A stretch of 64,000 nt of DNA from Flavobacterium frigoritolerans (GCF_025847275.1 NZ_JAOZEV010000008.1:1-64000); one strand, 5' to 3'; shown: positions 9,801 to 17,547, numbered from the stretch's first letter. The notes: generated by a model not told the origin, from the letters alone. Made by a program: numbers and translations.

Positions 9801-10480
9801 ACTTAGCTGGATTTGATGTAAAAGATGTTCACATGACTGATTTAATCTCTGGTCGTGAAACTCTAGAAGACATTCAGTTTATTGGTGCAGTTGGAGGATT
9901 CTCTAACTCAGATGTTTTAGGTTCTGCTAAAGGTTGGGCTGGTGCTTTCTTATATAATGAAAAAGCAAAAACTGCTTTAGATAACTTCTTTAAAAGAGAA
10001 GATACTTTATCTGTAGGAATCTGTAATGGTTGCCAATTGTTTATGGAATTAGAAGTTATAAATCCAGAACATGAAGTACACGGTAAATTATTGCATAACG
10101 AAAGCCAGAAACACGAAAGTATCTTTACCTCTGTAAAAGTACAAGAAAACAACTCGGTGATGTTATCATCCCTTGCAGGAAGTACTCTTGGAGTTTGGGT
10201 TTCTCATGGTGAAGGAAAATTCAATTTGCCATTGGCTGAAGAAAATTACAATATCGTATCTAAATACGCTTACGAAGGATATCCTGCAAACCCAAATGGA
10301 TCTGATTATAACACAGCAATGCTATGTGATAAAACAGGAAGACATTTGGTTATGATGCCACATATTGAGCGTTCGACTTTCCAATGGAACTGGGCGCACT
10401 ATCCAAAAGACAGAAACGACGAAGTTTCTCCTTGGCATGAAGCTTTTGTAAATGCAAGAAAATGGATTGAGAAAATCTAA
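6827..10480 (+). CDS. purL: Phosphoribosylformylglycinamidine synthase, single-chain PurL
   Basis: Large-type FGAM synthase of 1217 aa. It converts FGAR, glutamine and ATP to FGAM in purine synthesis in the cytoplasm. The N-terminal and linker segments are followed by two AIRS-like ATP-binding halves (conserved AETHNFPTTVEPFNGAATG near 245, HDHGAGGH near 447) and a C-terminal class I glutamine amidotransferase (from about 970). The nucleophile Cys lies in GICNGCQLF near residue 1065, and the His/Glu pair lies in MMPHIERS near 1178. The frame is open 31 codons further upstream, but that extension would start before the promoter, and MIHFFENQSK matches the usual flavobacterial N-terminus. The ATG at 6827 is therefore chosen. 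The gene is followed by its own terminator. Confidence 0.96.
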   Translation: MIHFFENQSKTVFAVQTQNEISAQDISKLNWLFANSNKIEKSVLTDFFVGPRATMITPWSTNAVEITQNMGIPGIIRIEEFYPATADFSDFDPMLSQKYTELNQEIFTINVQPEAILDIDDIAAYNKTEGLALSQEEVDYLDNLAVKLGRKLTDSEIFAFSQANSEHCRHKIFNGTFVIDGEEKETSLFKLIKKTSQENPNDIVSAYKDNVAFVKGPRVQQFAPKTADKPDFYEIKEFDSVISLKAETHNFPTTVEPFNGAATGSGGEIRDRLAGGQGSLPLAGTAVYMTSYSRLAKDREWENAVDERKWLYQTPMDILIKASNGASDFGNKFGQPLITGSVLTFEHEENDRKIGYDKVIMQAGGIGYGKLDQAIKKKPQEGDKIVILGGENYRIGMGGAAVSSADTGAFGSGIELNAIQRSNPEMQKRAANAIRGLVESDNNPIVSIHDHGAGGHLNCLSELVEETGGLIDLDKLPVGDPTLSAKEIIGNESQERMGLVIGQKDIDILQRIADRERSPMYQVGDVTGDHRFTFESKSTGAKPMDYALEDFFGSSPKTIMTDKTIDRNYTAVTYSATDFEGYLQSVLRLEAVASKDWLTNKVDRCVGGKVAKQQNTGPLQLPLNNCGVMALDYLGKEGIATSIGHAPIAALIDPVAGSRNAIAESLSNIVWAPIKDGLKGISLSANWMWACKNEGEDARLYAAVEGCSEFAIELGINIPTGKDSLSMKQKYPNDEVIAPGTVIISAGGNCTDIKKVVEPVLQKNGDSIYYINLSQDAYKLGGSSFAQIRNTIGNETSTIKDASFFKNAFNTIQELIGDDQILAGHDIGSGGLITTLLELCFADVNLGAKIDFSAFAEKDLLKVLFAENIGIVFQAKSDSAVEAKLNANNIEFFKIGSVTTTETLEVGNWSLNIPKYRDIWFETSYLLDQKQSKNGRAQARFENYKNQVLNYTFPAHFTGKKPVIDASKPKPKAAIIREKGSNSEREMANAMYLAGFDVKDVHMTDLISGRETLEDIQFIGAVGGFSNSDVLGSAKGWAGAFLYNEKAKTALDNFFKREDTLSVGICNGCQLFMELEVINPEHEVHGKLLHNESQKHESIFTSVKVQENNSVMLSSLAGSTLGVWVSHGEGKFNLPLAEENYNIVSKYAYEGYPANPNGSDYNTAMLCDKTGRHLVMMPHIERSTFQWNWAHYPKDRNDEVSPWHEAFVNARKWIEKI

Positions 10481-10496
10481 TTTTTACACTCATACT

Positions 10497-10532
10497 AAAA
10501 AAAACTCATTCGTAACTGAATGAGTTTTTTTA
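10497..10532 (+). terminator. Rho-independent terminator of purL
   Basis: The stem AAACTCATTC/GAATGAGTTT with a short loop and a T-run sits 17 bp after the purL stop. Confidence 0.85.
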
Positions 10533-10664
10533 TTAAGACTACTCTCATACACAAAATTCAATAATAAAAACACAACGAGTTAATACTCAATACATCCCGT
10601 TTTTGATATAAAAAAGATAAAATTAGTGTGCTGTTTTTGTCTTTTTTTTTTGACCTGATTTTAT

Positions 10665-10672
10665 TAGTTTTG
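10665..10672 (+). promoter_or_regulatory. Possible -7 box TAGTTTTG
   Basis: It matches TAnnTTTG 73 bp upstream of the small secreted-protein gene. The nearest upstream TTG elements are at unfavourable spacing (about 12 and 25 bp), so only the -7 element is supported. Confidence 0.4.
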
Positions 10673-10745
10673 CCCTCCCCCATAAAAATACCACTATTTA
10701 TTATACCCCAAAAACAAATAAAACAAAACCCTAAATACCATTTTA

Positions 10746-11186
10746 ATGAAAATCAAAAACCTACTTTTTGTTACTCTTTTTCTTTGTTTAACAAACGTTT
10801 ATTCTCAAATTAAAACAGAAAAAATTACTGCTAAAAATCAAGAACGCTTCATTACTACTACAATCTCTTATCCTGTAAGCGGAATCTATTTATATGAAGG
10901 TAAAAAAGAACCAATAGTTCAGTTAAATGCAAATGGAACTGGAATTTATCAATACGAAGATCTGACCAAGAAAAACATCACTTGGGGATTTGAATGTTCG
11001 GAAATTGGAATCCCTTTATTTAATGAAGGTTTTGATAGTGCTTCCTATTCACTTTGGCATAAAACCAATGACAAAGAAGACAACGAATGGGTTTACGCAC
11101 AATTCTCGATTCATTTCAATAAAAAGAAGATGTATATTTCAGGAGAAAGAGTGAAAGAATATGTTGAAGAAGCGAAAAAAATTTAA
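10746..11186 (+). CDS. Small exported protein of unknown function
   Basis: A protein of 146 aa with a clear signal peptide (MKIKNLLFVTLFLCLTNVYSQ, cleavage probably after Ser20). The mature part of about 125 aa is rich in aromatic and charged residues (YPVSGIYLYEGKKEPIVQLNANGTGIYQYED) and looks all-beta. I do not recognise the family. It has no lipobox, so a periplasmic or secreted location is inferred. It lies alone between purL and an acyl-CoA ligase gene, with its own candidate promoter. Confidence 0.7.
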   Translation: MKIKNLLFVTLFLCLTNVYSQIKTEKITAKNQERFITTTISYPVSGIYLYEGKKEPIVQLNANGTGIYQYEDLTKKNITWGFECSEIGIPLFNEGFDSASYSLWHKTNDKEDNEWVYAQFSIHFNKKKMYISGERVKEYVEEAKKI

Positions 11187-11631
11187 ATTTTGCATTAACC
11201 ATATAAGTCTCTTAAGCGCCTTTTTAGTCGATTCGGACTAGAAATTTTCACGCGAAATCATGAAAGCACAAAAAAAGCATGAATAAACTTGCTGGCTTGG
11301 CTGCTTTGTAAGAGATTCATTCTGCGCCACATTAAAGATATTATTCTTAACTTAGTAACTTATGCTTTAACTGACTTAATTCAGAAAAATTTTATCTATA
11401 ACTAACATAAAGATGGTACTTTAAATTGGATAGCAAAATTTAGTTTTTTCAAACAAAAAGCAGTATTATAGCATTACAAATTAGCTCTATAAATATAACA
11501 AAACATACCGCACAAAGAAATCGATTTCGTAATTTAAAACAAATAGAATTAAACTTTTCATATTTAATTTATTAAAAATAAAAATTAACGATAAATTTTA
11601 TTAATTTGCGGTAAAATTCAATCTAAACGCC
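11187..11631. other. Intergenic region, no gene seen
   Basis: 445 bp of AT-rich sequence. Short pieces (CTTAACTTAGTAACTTATG, CACGCGAAATCATGAAAGCAC) look like decayed dispersed repeat. A TTAATTTG sequence about 20 bp before the next ATG differs from the -7 consensus by one base. No ORF or RNA gene could be supported. Confidence 0.4.
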
Positions 11632-13407
11632 ATGGTTACAATTACGAGACTTTTTGATTTTCCTTATTATCAGAAAGAAAAATATAATAAAAAAGATGCT
11701 TTAGTAACCAAACGTAATGGTGTTTGGGAGAAAACCTCTACTGAAGAATATATCGCAAAAGCTAATGCCATTTCTCGCGCATTATTGCGTATGGGAATTC
11801 AAAAAAATGATAAAATTGCCTTAATCACTTCTACAAATAGAACGGAATGGCATATCATGGATATTGGTATTTTACAAACTGGAGCACAAACTGTTCCTGT
11901 TTACCCGACTATATCCGAAGAAGATTACGAATATGTTTTAAACCATAGCGGTAGTAGCTATTGCTTTGTTTCTGACAAAGAAGTGTTGGATAAAGTATTA
12001 GCCATTAAACAAAATGTACCAACTCTAAAAGATGTTTTTACTTTTGATGAAATCGCTGGAGCTAAAAACTGGACTATTGTATTAGGTGAAGGTGCAGATG
12101 AAAGCAATCAGAATGAAGTTGAAGCTAGAAAAGACAGTATCGATACCGAAGATTTAGCAACAATTATATATACATCTGGAACAACAGGACGTCCTAAAGG
12201 TGTTATGCTTTCGCATAAAAACATTGTTTCAAATGTTCTGGACAGTGCGCCAAGAATCCCATTTGATCCAGGAAATAGTGTAGCATTAAGCTTCCTTCCT
12301 ATTTGTCATATCTTCGAGAGAATGATATTATACATTTATCAGTATTATGGTATCTCGGTATATTTTGGAGAATCTATTGATAAGTTAAGTGATAACCTAA
12401 AAGAAGTTAGACCAAATGTAATTACTGCTGTTCCTAGACTTCTTGAAAAAGTATATGATAAAATTTATGCAAAAGGTGCTGATTTAACTGGAATCAAAAA
12501 GAAATTATTTTTCTGGGCTATAAATTTAGGTTTAAGATATGAACCATACGGTGCAAATGGTTTCTGGTATGAATTTCAATTAAAAATAGCACGCAAATTA
12601 ATTTTCAGTAAATGGAAAGAAGGTTTGGGTGGTAATATCGATTTAATGGTTTCTGGAAGTGCTGCGTTACAAACAAGATTAACTCGAGTTTTTGCAGCAG
12701 CAGGAATACCTGTTATGGAAGGTTACGGTTTATCTGAAACTTCTCCTGTAATATCTGTGAATGACACTAGAAACAGAGGTTTTAAAATTGGAACTGTTGG
12801 AAAACCAATTCGTAATGTAGAGGTGAAAATAGCCGAAGACGGAGAAATCCTTTGTAAAGGACCTAACGTTATGATGGGCTATTATAAAGATGCAGAAAAA
12901 ACTGCAGAAGCTTTACAAAATGGTTATTTCCATACAGGAGATATTGGAGAAATCGACAGCGAAGGTTTCCTTAAAATTACAGATCGTAAAAAAGAAATGT
13001 TCAAAACTTCTGGAGGTAAATATATTGCCCCTCAAATGATTGAGAACATGATGAAACAATCTCGTTTTATCGAACAAATAATGGTTATTGGTGAAGGCGA
13101 AAAAATGCCAGCTGCTTTTATCCAGCCTAACTTTGAGTTTGTAAAAGAATGGGCTAAAATTCACAAAATAACTTTAGGAAATTCTAACAACGATATCATT
13201 ACAAACGTTCAGGTAATTAAACGTATTGATGAGGAAGTTGAAGCTGTAAATGAAAAATTTGGTCATTGGGAAAAAATCAAACGTTTTGAGCTTACTCCAG
13301 ATGTTTGGTCTATCGATGGTGGACAATTAACTCCAACTTTAAAACTGAAACGTAAAATAATCAAAGAAATTTACGCACCTCTTTACAAGAAAATCTACGG
13401 CGAATAA
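11632..13407 (+). CDS. Long-chain acyl-CoA synthetase (AMP-forming)
   Basis: ANL-superfamily ligase of 591 aa that activates fatty acids to acyl-CoA via acyl-adenylate, at or near the inner membrane. Visible motifs are the P-loop YTSGTTGRPKGVMLSH (about 180-195), the adenylation motif EGYGLSETSP (about 362-371), YFHTGDIG (about 428-435), and KEMFKTSGGKYIAPQ with the hinge and catalytic Lys region (about 455-470). The overall layout resembles the eukaryotic-like FAA1/long-chain ligases abundant in Bacteroidota rather than E. coli FadD. It appears to be a stand-alone gene. Substrate chain length cannot be read from the sequence. Confidence 0.92.
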   Translation: MVTITRLFDFPYYQKEKYNKKDALVTKRNGVWEKTSTEEYIAKANAISRALLRMGIQKNDKIALITSTNRTEWHIMDIGILQTGAQTVPVYPTISEEDYEYVLNHSGSSYCFVSDKEVLDKVLAIKQNVPTLKDVFTFDEIAGAKNWTIVLGEGADESNQNEVEARKDSIDTEDLATIIYTSGTTGRPKGVMLSHKNIVSNVLDSAPRIPFDPGNSVALSFLPICHIFERMILYIYQYYGISVYFGESIDKLSDNLKEVRPNVITAVPRLLEKVYDKIYAKGADLTGIKKKLFFWAINLGLRYEPYGANGFWYEFQLKIARKLIFSKWKEGLGGNIDLMVSGSAALQTRLTRVFAAAGIPVMEGYGLSETSPVISVNDTRNRGFKIGTVGKPIRNVEVKIAEDGEILCKGPNVMMGYYKDAEKTAEALQNGYFHTGDIGEIDSEGFLKITDRKKEMFKTSGGKYIAPQMIENMMKQSRFIEQIMVIGEGEKMPAAFIQPNFEFVKEWAKIHKITLGNSNNDIITNVQVIKRIDEEVEAVNEKFGHWEKIKRFELTPDVWSIDGGQLTPTLKLKRKIIKEIYAPLYKKIYGE

Positions 13408-13423
13408 AACAGTCAAAAGAAGC

Positions 13424-13471
13424 AACGCAGATTATATGAATTTCCTAAAAGAAATCTGTATAATCTGCGTT
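13424..13471. repeat. Palindromic hairpin, ACGCAGATT family
   Basis: The arms AACGCAGATTATA and TATAATCTGCGTT extend inward through GAATTTC/GAAATC around a loop of about 6 nt, followed by TTCCTTTTT. It shares its outer ACGCAGATT sequence with the repeat at 6524-6626. It may double as the terminator of the acyl-CoA ligase gene 16 bp upstream. Confidence 0.75.
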
Positions 13472-13552
13472 TCCTTTTTAGGTAATGTATGCATTTGAAT
13501 GAACCTATTTTTCATATAAATAAATAGATAGTTTAGTTATAAATCTAACATT

Positions 13553-13600
13553 AATCACGAATTCCACCTATTAATTTCTATTAATTCGTGGATTTTTTTG
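13553..13600. repeat. Inverted repeat AATCACGAATT...AATTCGTGGATT
   Basis: Arms of 11-12 bp with one bulge surround a loop of about 19 nt and are followed by a T-run. This is a second palindromic element in the gap between the ligase and hydrolase genes, terminator-like on the plus strand. Its CACGAATT arm belongs to a different family from the CGCAGATT hairpin. Confidence 0.65.
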
Positions 13601-13647
13601 CAATAAAAAGATTAGATTAGTTCCTAATAATCATAAAAATAAAAATC

Positions 13648-14697
13648 ATGAGAGTAAAATTCATCATTTGTTTCTTAAGCATTATATTATTTTCTAGTTG
13701 TAAAGAAGAAACTAAAATAGATACTGTTAAAGCCAATTATTTAGATTTTTCTAAACGTGATGACCAACTTACTGGTGGCATAAAAATGATTCCGATTACT
13801 ACACCCAAAGGAAAATTTAAAGTATGGACAAAAACCGTTGGTAACAATCCTACGATAAAAGTTTTATTATTACATGGCGGCCCAGGACTTACACATGAAT
13901 TATACGAATGCTTTGATGGTTATTTTCCTAACGAAAGTATCGAATACATCTATTATGATCAATTGGGTTCTTACTATAGTGACCAACCTACCGATAGTAG
14001 TTTATGGACTAATGAGCGTTTTGTTGAAGAAGTAGAACAAGTACGTATTGCATTAGGGCTGGACAACTCTAACTTTTATATTTTAGGTCAATCTTGGGGC
14101 GGAATCCTTGCTATGGAATATGCTCTGAAATATCAGAAAAACTTAAAAGGGCTTATCATTTCTAACATGATGGCGAGTGTTCCAGAATATAATAAATATG
14201 CCAAAGATGTACTAGCTCCGCAAATGGATCCAAAAATCTTAAAAGAATTACAAGATATTGAAGCCAAGAATGATTTTGAAAATCCAAGATACAGTGAGCT
14301 TCTTTTTAAAAATTATTACACACAACATATTTTAAGAATGCCTCTTGAAGAATGGCCAGAGTCTATAAACAGATGTTTCAAACACATTAATCCAAGCGTA
14401 TATGTTTATATGCAAGGTCCTAGCGAATTTGGGATAACCGGAAATGCTACTTTAAAAGACTGGGATATAAAATCAAGACTGAAAACGATTACAGTTCCTA
14501 CTTTGTCAATTGGTTCTAAATATGATACCATGGATCCTGAACACATGAAATGGATTGCTAATGAGGTACAAAACGGACGCTTTTTATTCTGTCCTAACGG
14601 AAGTCATCTTTCTCAATATGACGATCCTAAACATTACTTTCCTGGTGTAATCCAGTTCCTGAAAGATGTTGATAACGGAAGCTTTAAAAAAGGATAA
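13648..14697 (+). CDS. Lipoprotein alpha/beta hydrolase, proline iminopeptidase-like
   Basis: S33-type alpha/beta hydrolase of 349 aa with a lipoprotein signal (FLSIILFSSC, Cys near residue 19). The oxyanion segment LLHGGPGLTHE (about 73-83) and the nucleophile elbow GQSWGGILA (Ser near 148) are typical of proline iminopeptidases and related proline-specific peptidases. The acid is probably in SKYDTMDPEH (near 292) and the His in NGSHLSQYDD (near 318). Family enzymes release N-terminal proline or hydrolyse related amides or lactones. Here the enzyme would act at the periplasmic face or cell surface. It ends close to a hairpin shared with the convergent RING/TerD gene. Confidence 0.88.
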   Translation: MRVKFIICFLSIILFSSCKEETKIDTVKANYLDFSKRDDQLTGGIKMIPITTPKGKFKVWTKTVGNNPTIKVLLLHGGPGLTHELYECFDGYFPNESIEYIYYDQLGSYYSDQPTDSSLWTNERFVEEVEQVRIALGLDNSNFYILGQSWGGILAMEYALKYQKNLKGLIISNMMASVPEYNKYAKDVLAPQMDPKILKELQDIEAKNDFENPRYSELLFKNYYTQHILRMPLEEWPESINRCFKHINPSVYVYMQGPSEFGITGNATLKDWDIKSRLKTITVPTLSIGSKYDTMDPEHMKWIANEVQNGRFLFCPNGSHLSQYDDPKHYFPGVIQFLKDVDNGSFKKG

Positions 14698-14716
14698 ATT
14701 TTCAATTCTATAAAAA

Positions 14717-14748
14717 CAAAAAACCACGAATGTAATGTTCGTGGTTTT
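14717..14748. terminator. Bidirectional terminator
   Basis: The stem AAACCACGAA/TTCGTGGTTT with a short loop and flanking A/T runs lies between the convergent hydrolase (plus) and RING/TerD (minus) genes. Its inverted sequence is almost the same (two differences over 28 nt) as the hairpin at 17517-17546 after the slipin gene. Confidence 0.8.
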
Positions 14749-14755
14749 CTGTTTT

Positions 14756-16996
14756 TTAATCTATTAATAATTGGGTAACTGCAGCCGAATTAATTGCCCA
14801 ATTTGTATCGTAAACCTCATCGGCTTCTGCTGTTTCTACAATTTCCAAACCTTGCGCTTCGGCTTTTAGAACTAACAAACTTCCTATATTCAATTTACTG
14901 TTCAGCTTAGATAATAATGCATTTACACCTTTATAATCTAATCCTTGTACAACTTGACCTGCAAAAGTCATCTCTAACCAAATGATTTCTCTTTTGGCTA
15001 CATCCAAAACTCCAAAAACAAGACCTTTAGTAACATTTTGTGTCACTCGTACCTGATGATCTACACAAGATGGATCATAGGCAACTCCTGTTTTCTCGGA
15101 TATTTTCATCGGATGTTTACTATTCATCCAACCTACAATTAAATTTGGAGTAATACTTCCGTTACTATACGCATTGCATGTAAAAGTTACAAACTTGGCA
15201 TTGGCTTTAGCCAATTCGTCAATGTTTATGTTGATATATTCAGCTGTACCAATTTTATTCGGAATCCTTTGTATATCTCCACTATGTTTACAACCTGTAG
15301 TTTCTAATCGACTAAAAGAACAAATATCTGCACTATTTTCATAAGCAATATGACAGCTTAAATCCATATCTAGATGTTGTGCAGGTAAATCTTGCCCCCA
15401 CTGCATAAACAATCGTACTTCATTACCTTCTATCGGGAAACGTGTTCCCATCAAAGCAACTGGTAAATCCTGAACAGTTTCGCTTCTATCTCCTATTGAA
15501 ACAGGAATATTAAACAATTGCGGATCTATATAAATTGTCTTATTATCATTTGATATCGCTGCAAATCTTTTCTTCATAACCAAGATACACATATCCTCGA
15601 TTTGCTTTTTCATGGCATCCAATTGTTCATCAGTATACAATGATAACAAACGATTTGGTTCAATTCTTTTACTAGTTCCACCCAATGGTTTCACACTTCT
15701 TTGGATTGTTTTATCGAAATAATTTTGAGCGTACATATTCAATGTAAAAACCAAACGCGCAGGCACTTTATCAATGATTTCATTAAAATGTGCAATCGTT
15801 TCATCGGCACCAAACCAAAGCATATTCGAAAATAACGAACGAGCAAACAATCCTGGTCGCTGTTTTAGCAAAGCAAAAGTTTTATCTGCATCTAATTTCA
15901 ATCGAAAGTGATTCAGATTTCCTTGCCAAACTTCGTAAGTCTGGTTATAGAAAGTATCTAATAAAACGGCCAATTTTTCAAAGCCTTTTCTTTTGCTATA
16001 TTCTGGCAAACGCAATGCTCGTATAAAACGAACCCACATTCCTCTTTTTGGATGCATGATTTCGCAAGCAGCATCGGCACTCATTTCTAGGTTATTCAAC
16101 CAATTGGCAACCATCAAACATTCTTTTCTAGAATATTTAAGCTTTAAGTCTTCTTTAGCTGTCAACTTAGACTTGGCACTATTATCCAAAAAATGAACCA
16201 AATGTTGATTGTTTTTTTCAATTCTTTGAATGATTGTTTTTGGATCAATAATTTGTAATAAATTGGTTTTCTTATACCATAAATATCTCAAAATATCTGT
16301 TGGCGTTTTAAAGTATTGCGTAGCTTTTTCGGCTTGATCCTGTTCTATTAATGCGTCGATAACAAGCATCAATGTTTCTTTCATTGCAATAGCAACATCT
16401 GGCAATGGCAAGTACACGCTCAAAGTTTTTAAGCTTTCTACCTGAGTAGCATCCAAAGCTGTTTTTGATGTCAATAATGAAGTAAAGAAATCATTCAACT
16501 CTTTTTCCGACCATAATTCTAAAACTTTTAGTTTACTCCCTTGTCCGTAATTTTCAATTTTTCCAAATTCAAATGGAGTTCCACAAAAAGGGCAACCGTT
16601 GTATCGTTCTAAAGGAAAAGTACCATTAGGAATAATATGTCCGCATTGCAAAGTGATTCCATCACTAGATTTAAAAAGATTAGCAAACAAAGTCGCAATA
16701 TGATCTAAAACAGATTCTCCAGTAGGAACATTCCATTCTTTAACCAAAGGAGTCCAGTTTTTATTTGTTCCCAAAACGTCTTTTAATACCTCCAAAACCT
16801 CAACTTTATAATTCGGATTTACATTGTTTAAAGCGTGTAATAACGATTCAGAAAAAGTGAATCCGAGTTTTGAAACATTAGCTACTAAAGCCAATGTTGT
16901 TCCTGATATTTTTTTAGCATCATTTGCAAGTAATTCTGTTGGAATAAAAATTGCATTCTGACGCAAACTGATTTTTAATAATTCTTTTGTTTTCAT
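14756..16996 (-). CDS. RING-like zinc-finger protein with TerD-like C-terminal domain
   Basis: Large cytoplasmic protein of 746 aa without a signal peptide. Near residues 115-137 it has a Cys/His cluster (LQCGHIIPNGTFPL, then NGCPFCGTPF), consistent with a RING or treble-clef zinc site. The middle (about 140-470) is predicted helical and repeat-like (for example KRGMWVRFIRALRLPEYSKRK, RPGLFARSLFSNML), reminiscent of the HEAT-like region of RNA-binding Ro60/TROVE-type proteins. The C-terminal third (about 485-700) looks TerD-like: VRLFMQWGQ, then a KHSGD motif near residue 570, which is typical of TerD. As recalled, this matches a family described as MXAN_6230/SCO0854 RING-domain proteins; biochemical function is unknown. 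It lies directly downstream of an insertion-bearing tRNA-like element and downstream of slipin on the same strand, which suggests a shared RNA-linked stress role. Confidence 0.75.
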   Translation of the reverse strand: MKTKELLKISLRQNAIFIPTELLANDAKKISGTTLALVANVSKLGFTFSESLLHALNNVNPNYKVEVLEVLKDVLGTNKNWTPLVKEWNVPTGESVLDHIATLFANLFKSSDGITLQCGHIIPNGTFPLERYNGCPFCGTPFEFGKIENYGQGSKLKVLELWSEKELNDFFTSLLTSKTALDATQVESLKTLSVYLPLPDVAIAMKETLMLVIDALIEQDQAEKATQYFKTPTDILRYLWYKKTNLLQIIDPKTIIQRIEKNNQHLVHFLDNSAKSKLTAKEDLKLKYSRKECLMVANWLNNLEMSADAACEIMHPKRGMWVRFIRALRLPEYSKRKGFEKLAVLLDTFYNQTYEVWQGNLNHFRLKLDADKTFALLKQRPGLFARSLFSNMLWFGADETIAHFNEIIDKVPARLVFTLNMYAQNYFDKTIQRSVKPLGGTSKRIEPNRLLSLYTDEQLDAMKKQIEDMCILVMKKRFAAISNDNKTIYIDPQLFNIPVSIGDRSETVQDLPVALMGTRFPIEGNEVRLFMQWGQDLPAQHLDMDLSCHIAYENSADICSFSRLETTGCKHSGDIQRIPNKIGTAEYININIDELAKANAKFVTFTCNAYSNGSITPNLIVGWMNSKHPMKISEKTGVAYDPSCVDHQVRVTQNVTKGLVFGVLDVAKREIIWLEMTFAGQVVQGLDYKGVNALLSKLNSKLNIGSLLVLKAEAQGLEIVETAEADEVYDTNWAINSAAVTQLLID

Positions 16997-17053
16997 TTTT
17001 AATGAATTTAATAATTAGATAATTGTGTTTCTAGTTCTACCTAAAAGATTTTT

Positions 17054-17074
17054 GAAGTAAGAAACACTTGACCT
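17054..17074 (-). promoter_or_regulatory. Motif copy A, AGGTCAA-N7-TTACTTC
   Basis: First of three copies (plus-strand reading GAAGTAA-N7-TTGACCT) with identical spacing. This one lies between the tRNA-like element at 17083-17199 and the start of the RING/TerD gene. It could be a protein-binding site or a conserved RNA feature. Confidence 0.65.
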
Positions 17075-17082
17075 TAATTTTG

Positions 17083-17199
17083 TGGAGCAGGTGGGATTCG
17101 AACCCACGACACGGGCGTTAACAATGCGAGAAGTAAGTTAAGATTGACCTTTTAAGGATAATTTCAAAACTACCTGCTCTACCGCTGAGCTACTGCCCC
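17083..17199 (-). ncRNA. tRNA-like element with insertion in the anticodon region
   Basis: Minus strand, about 117 nt. The acceptor stem GGGGCAG/CTGCTCC (one G-T pair), the TA at positions 8-9, the D-arm GCTC-AGCGGTA-GAGC, and the T-arm GTGGG-TTCGAAT-CCCAC are all tRNA-grade. Between them lie roughly 40-45 extra nt where a 17-nt anticodon arm should be. If the segment from TAGTTTTG to TTCTCG were removed, the remainder GGCATTGTTAACGCC would give an Asn-like GTT anticodon loop on a weak stem. The insertion carries one copy of the AGGTCAA-N7-TTACTTC motif. It could be a tRNA mimic, a decayed tRNA, or an RNA that is processed. It lies about 90 bp upstream of the RING/TerD start codon. Confidence 0.65.
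17130..17150 (-). promoter_or_regulatory. Motif copy B inside the tRNA-like element
   Basis: Same 21-bp AGGTCAA-N7-TTACTTC arrangement, located inside the insertion that replaces the anticodon arm of the tRNA-like element. Confidence 0.65.
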
Positions 17200-17253
17200 A
17201 TTTTTTATAAATATATTAATCGATAATTGTTAAAGTATATCTTAAATGTTATT

Positions 17254-17274
17254 GAAGTAACTTTAACTTGACCT
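17254..17274 (-). promoter_or_regulatory. Motif copy C upstream of the tRNA-like element
   Basis: Third copy of AGGTCAA-N7-TTACTTC, 55 bp upstream (minus-strand sense) of the tRNA-like element. The three copies start 76 and 124 bp apart. Confidence 0.65.
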
Positions 17275-17289
17275 GATTAATTCATTTGT

Positions 17290-17361
17290 CTTATTTAAAA
17301 GAACGTGTTTTTAATTTCTTAAGCAAATATTCAAATTTAAGTACGCAATTATTCTGCGTAG
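17290..17361 (-). repeat. Leader element R, copy 1
   Basis: About 70 bp closely related to 19438-19507. The shared core segments, read on the plus strand, are TTTAAAAGAACGTGTTTT and GAGCAAATATTCAAAT (here AAGCAAATATTCAAAT). In this copy the end forms a perfect 6-bp hairpin, TACGCA/TGCGTA, with a 7-nt loop. Both copies lie roughly 60-90 bp upstream, in minus sense, of an insertion-bearing tRNA-like element, so the element may be a conserved leader or ncRNA domain. Confidence 0.65.
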
Positions 17362-17516
17362 TAAAATATTTTTTTTCTAAAATAAGTTTCATTTTATACA
17401 GAAAGAACCATTTCAACTCCCAAAACACAGATTATACGTTAGCTGTGTTTAGCATTTTGATAGTTCTGCCTTTATATAATAATCCAAAACTAATTAAAAG
17501 TCTGCTGTTTTTTTGT
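17362..17516. other. Remainder of slipin-tRNA-like gap
   Basis: No gene seen. It contains an inverted repeat AACACAG...CTGTGTT (about 17424-17450) that could form a hairpin between the slipin terminator and element R. Confidence 0.4.
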
Positions 17517-17546
17517 AAAACCACGAACATAACATCCGTGGTTTTT
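17517..17546 (-). terminator. Terminator after slipin
   Basis: The stem AAACCACGG/CCGTGGTTT (with internal extension) is flanked by T-rich sequence immediately downstream of the minus-strand slipin stop codon. It is nearly identical, inverted, to the hairpin at 14717-14748. Confidence 0.75.
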
Positions 17547-17547
17547 C

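Noticed and set aside
17083..17199. Group I intron in a tRNA
   Set aside because: The insertion of about 45 nt is far too short for a group I intron and no P/Q/R/S core was seen.
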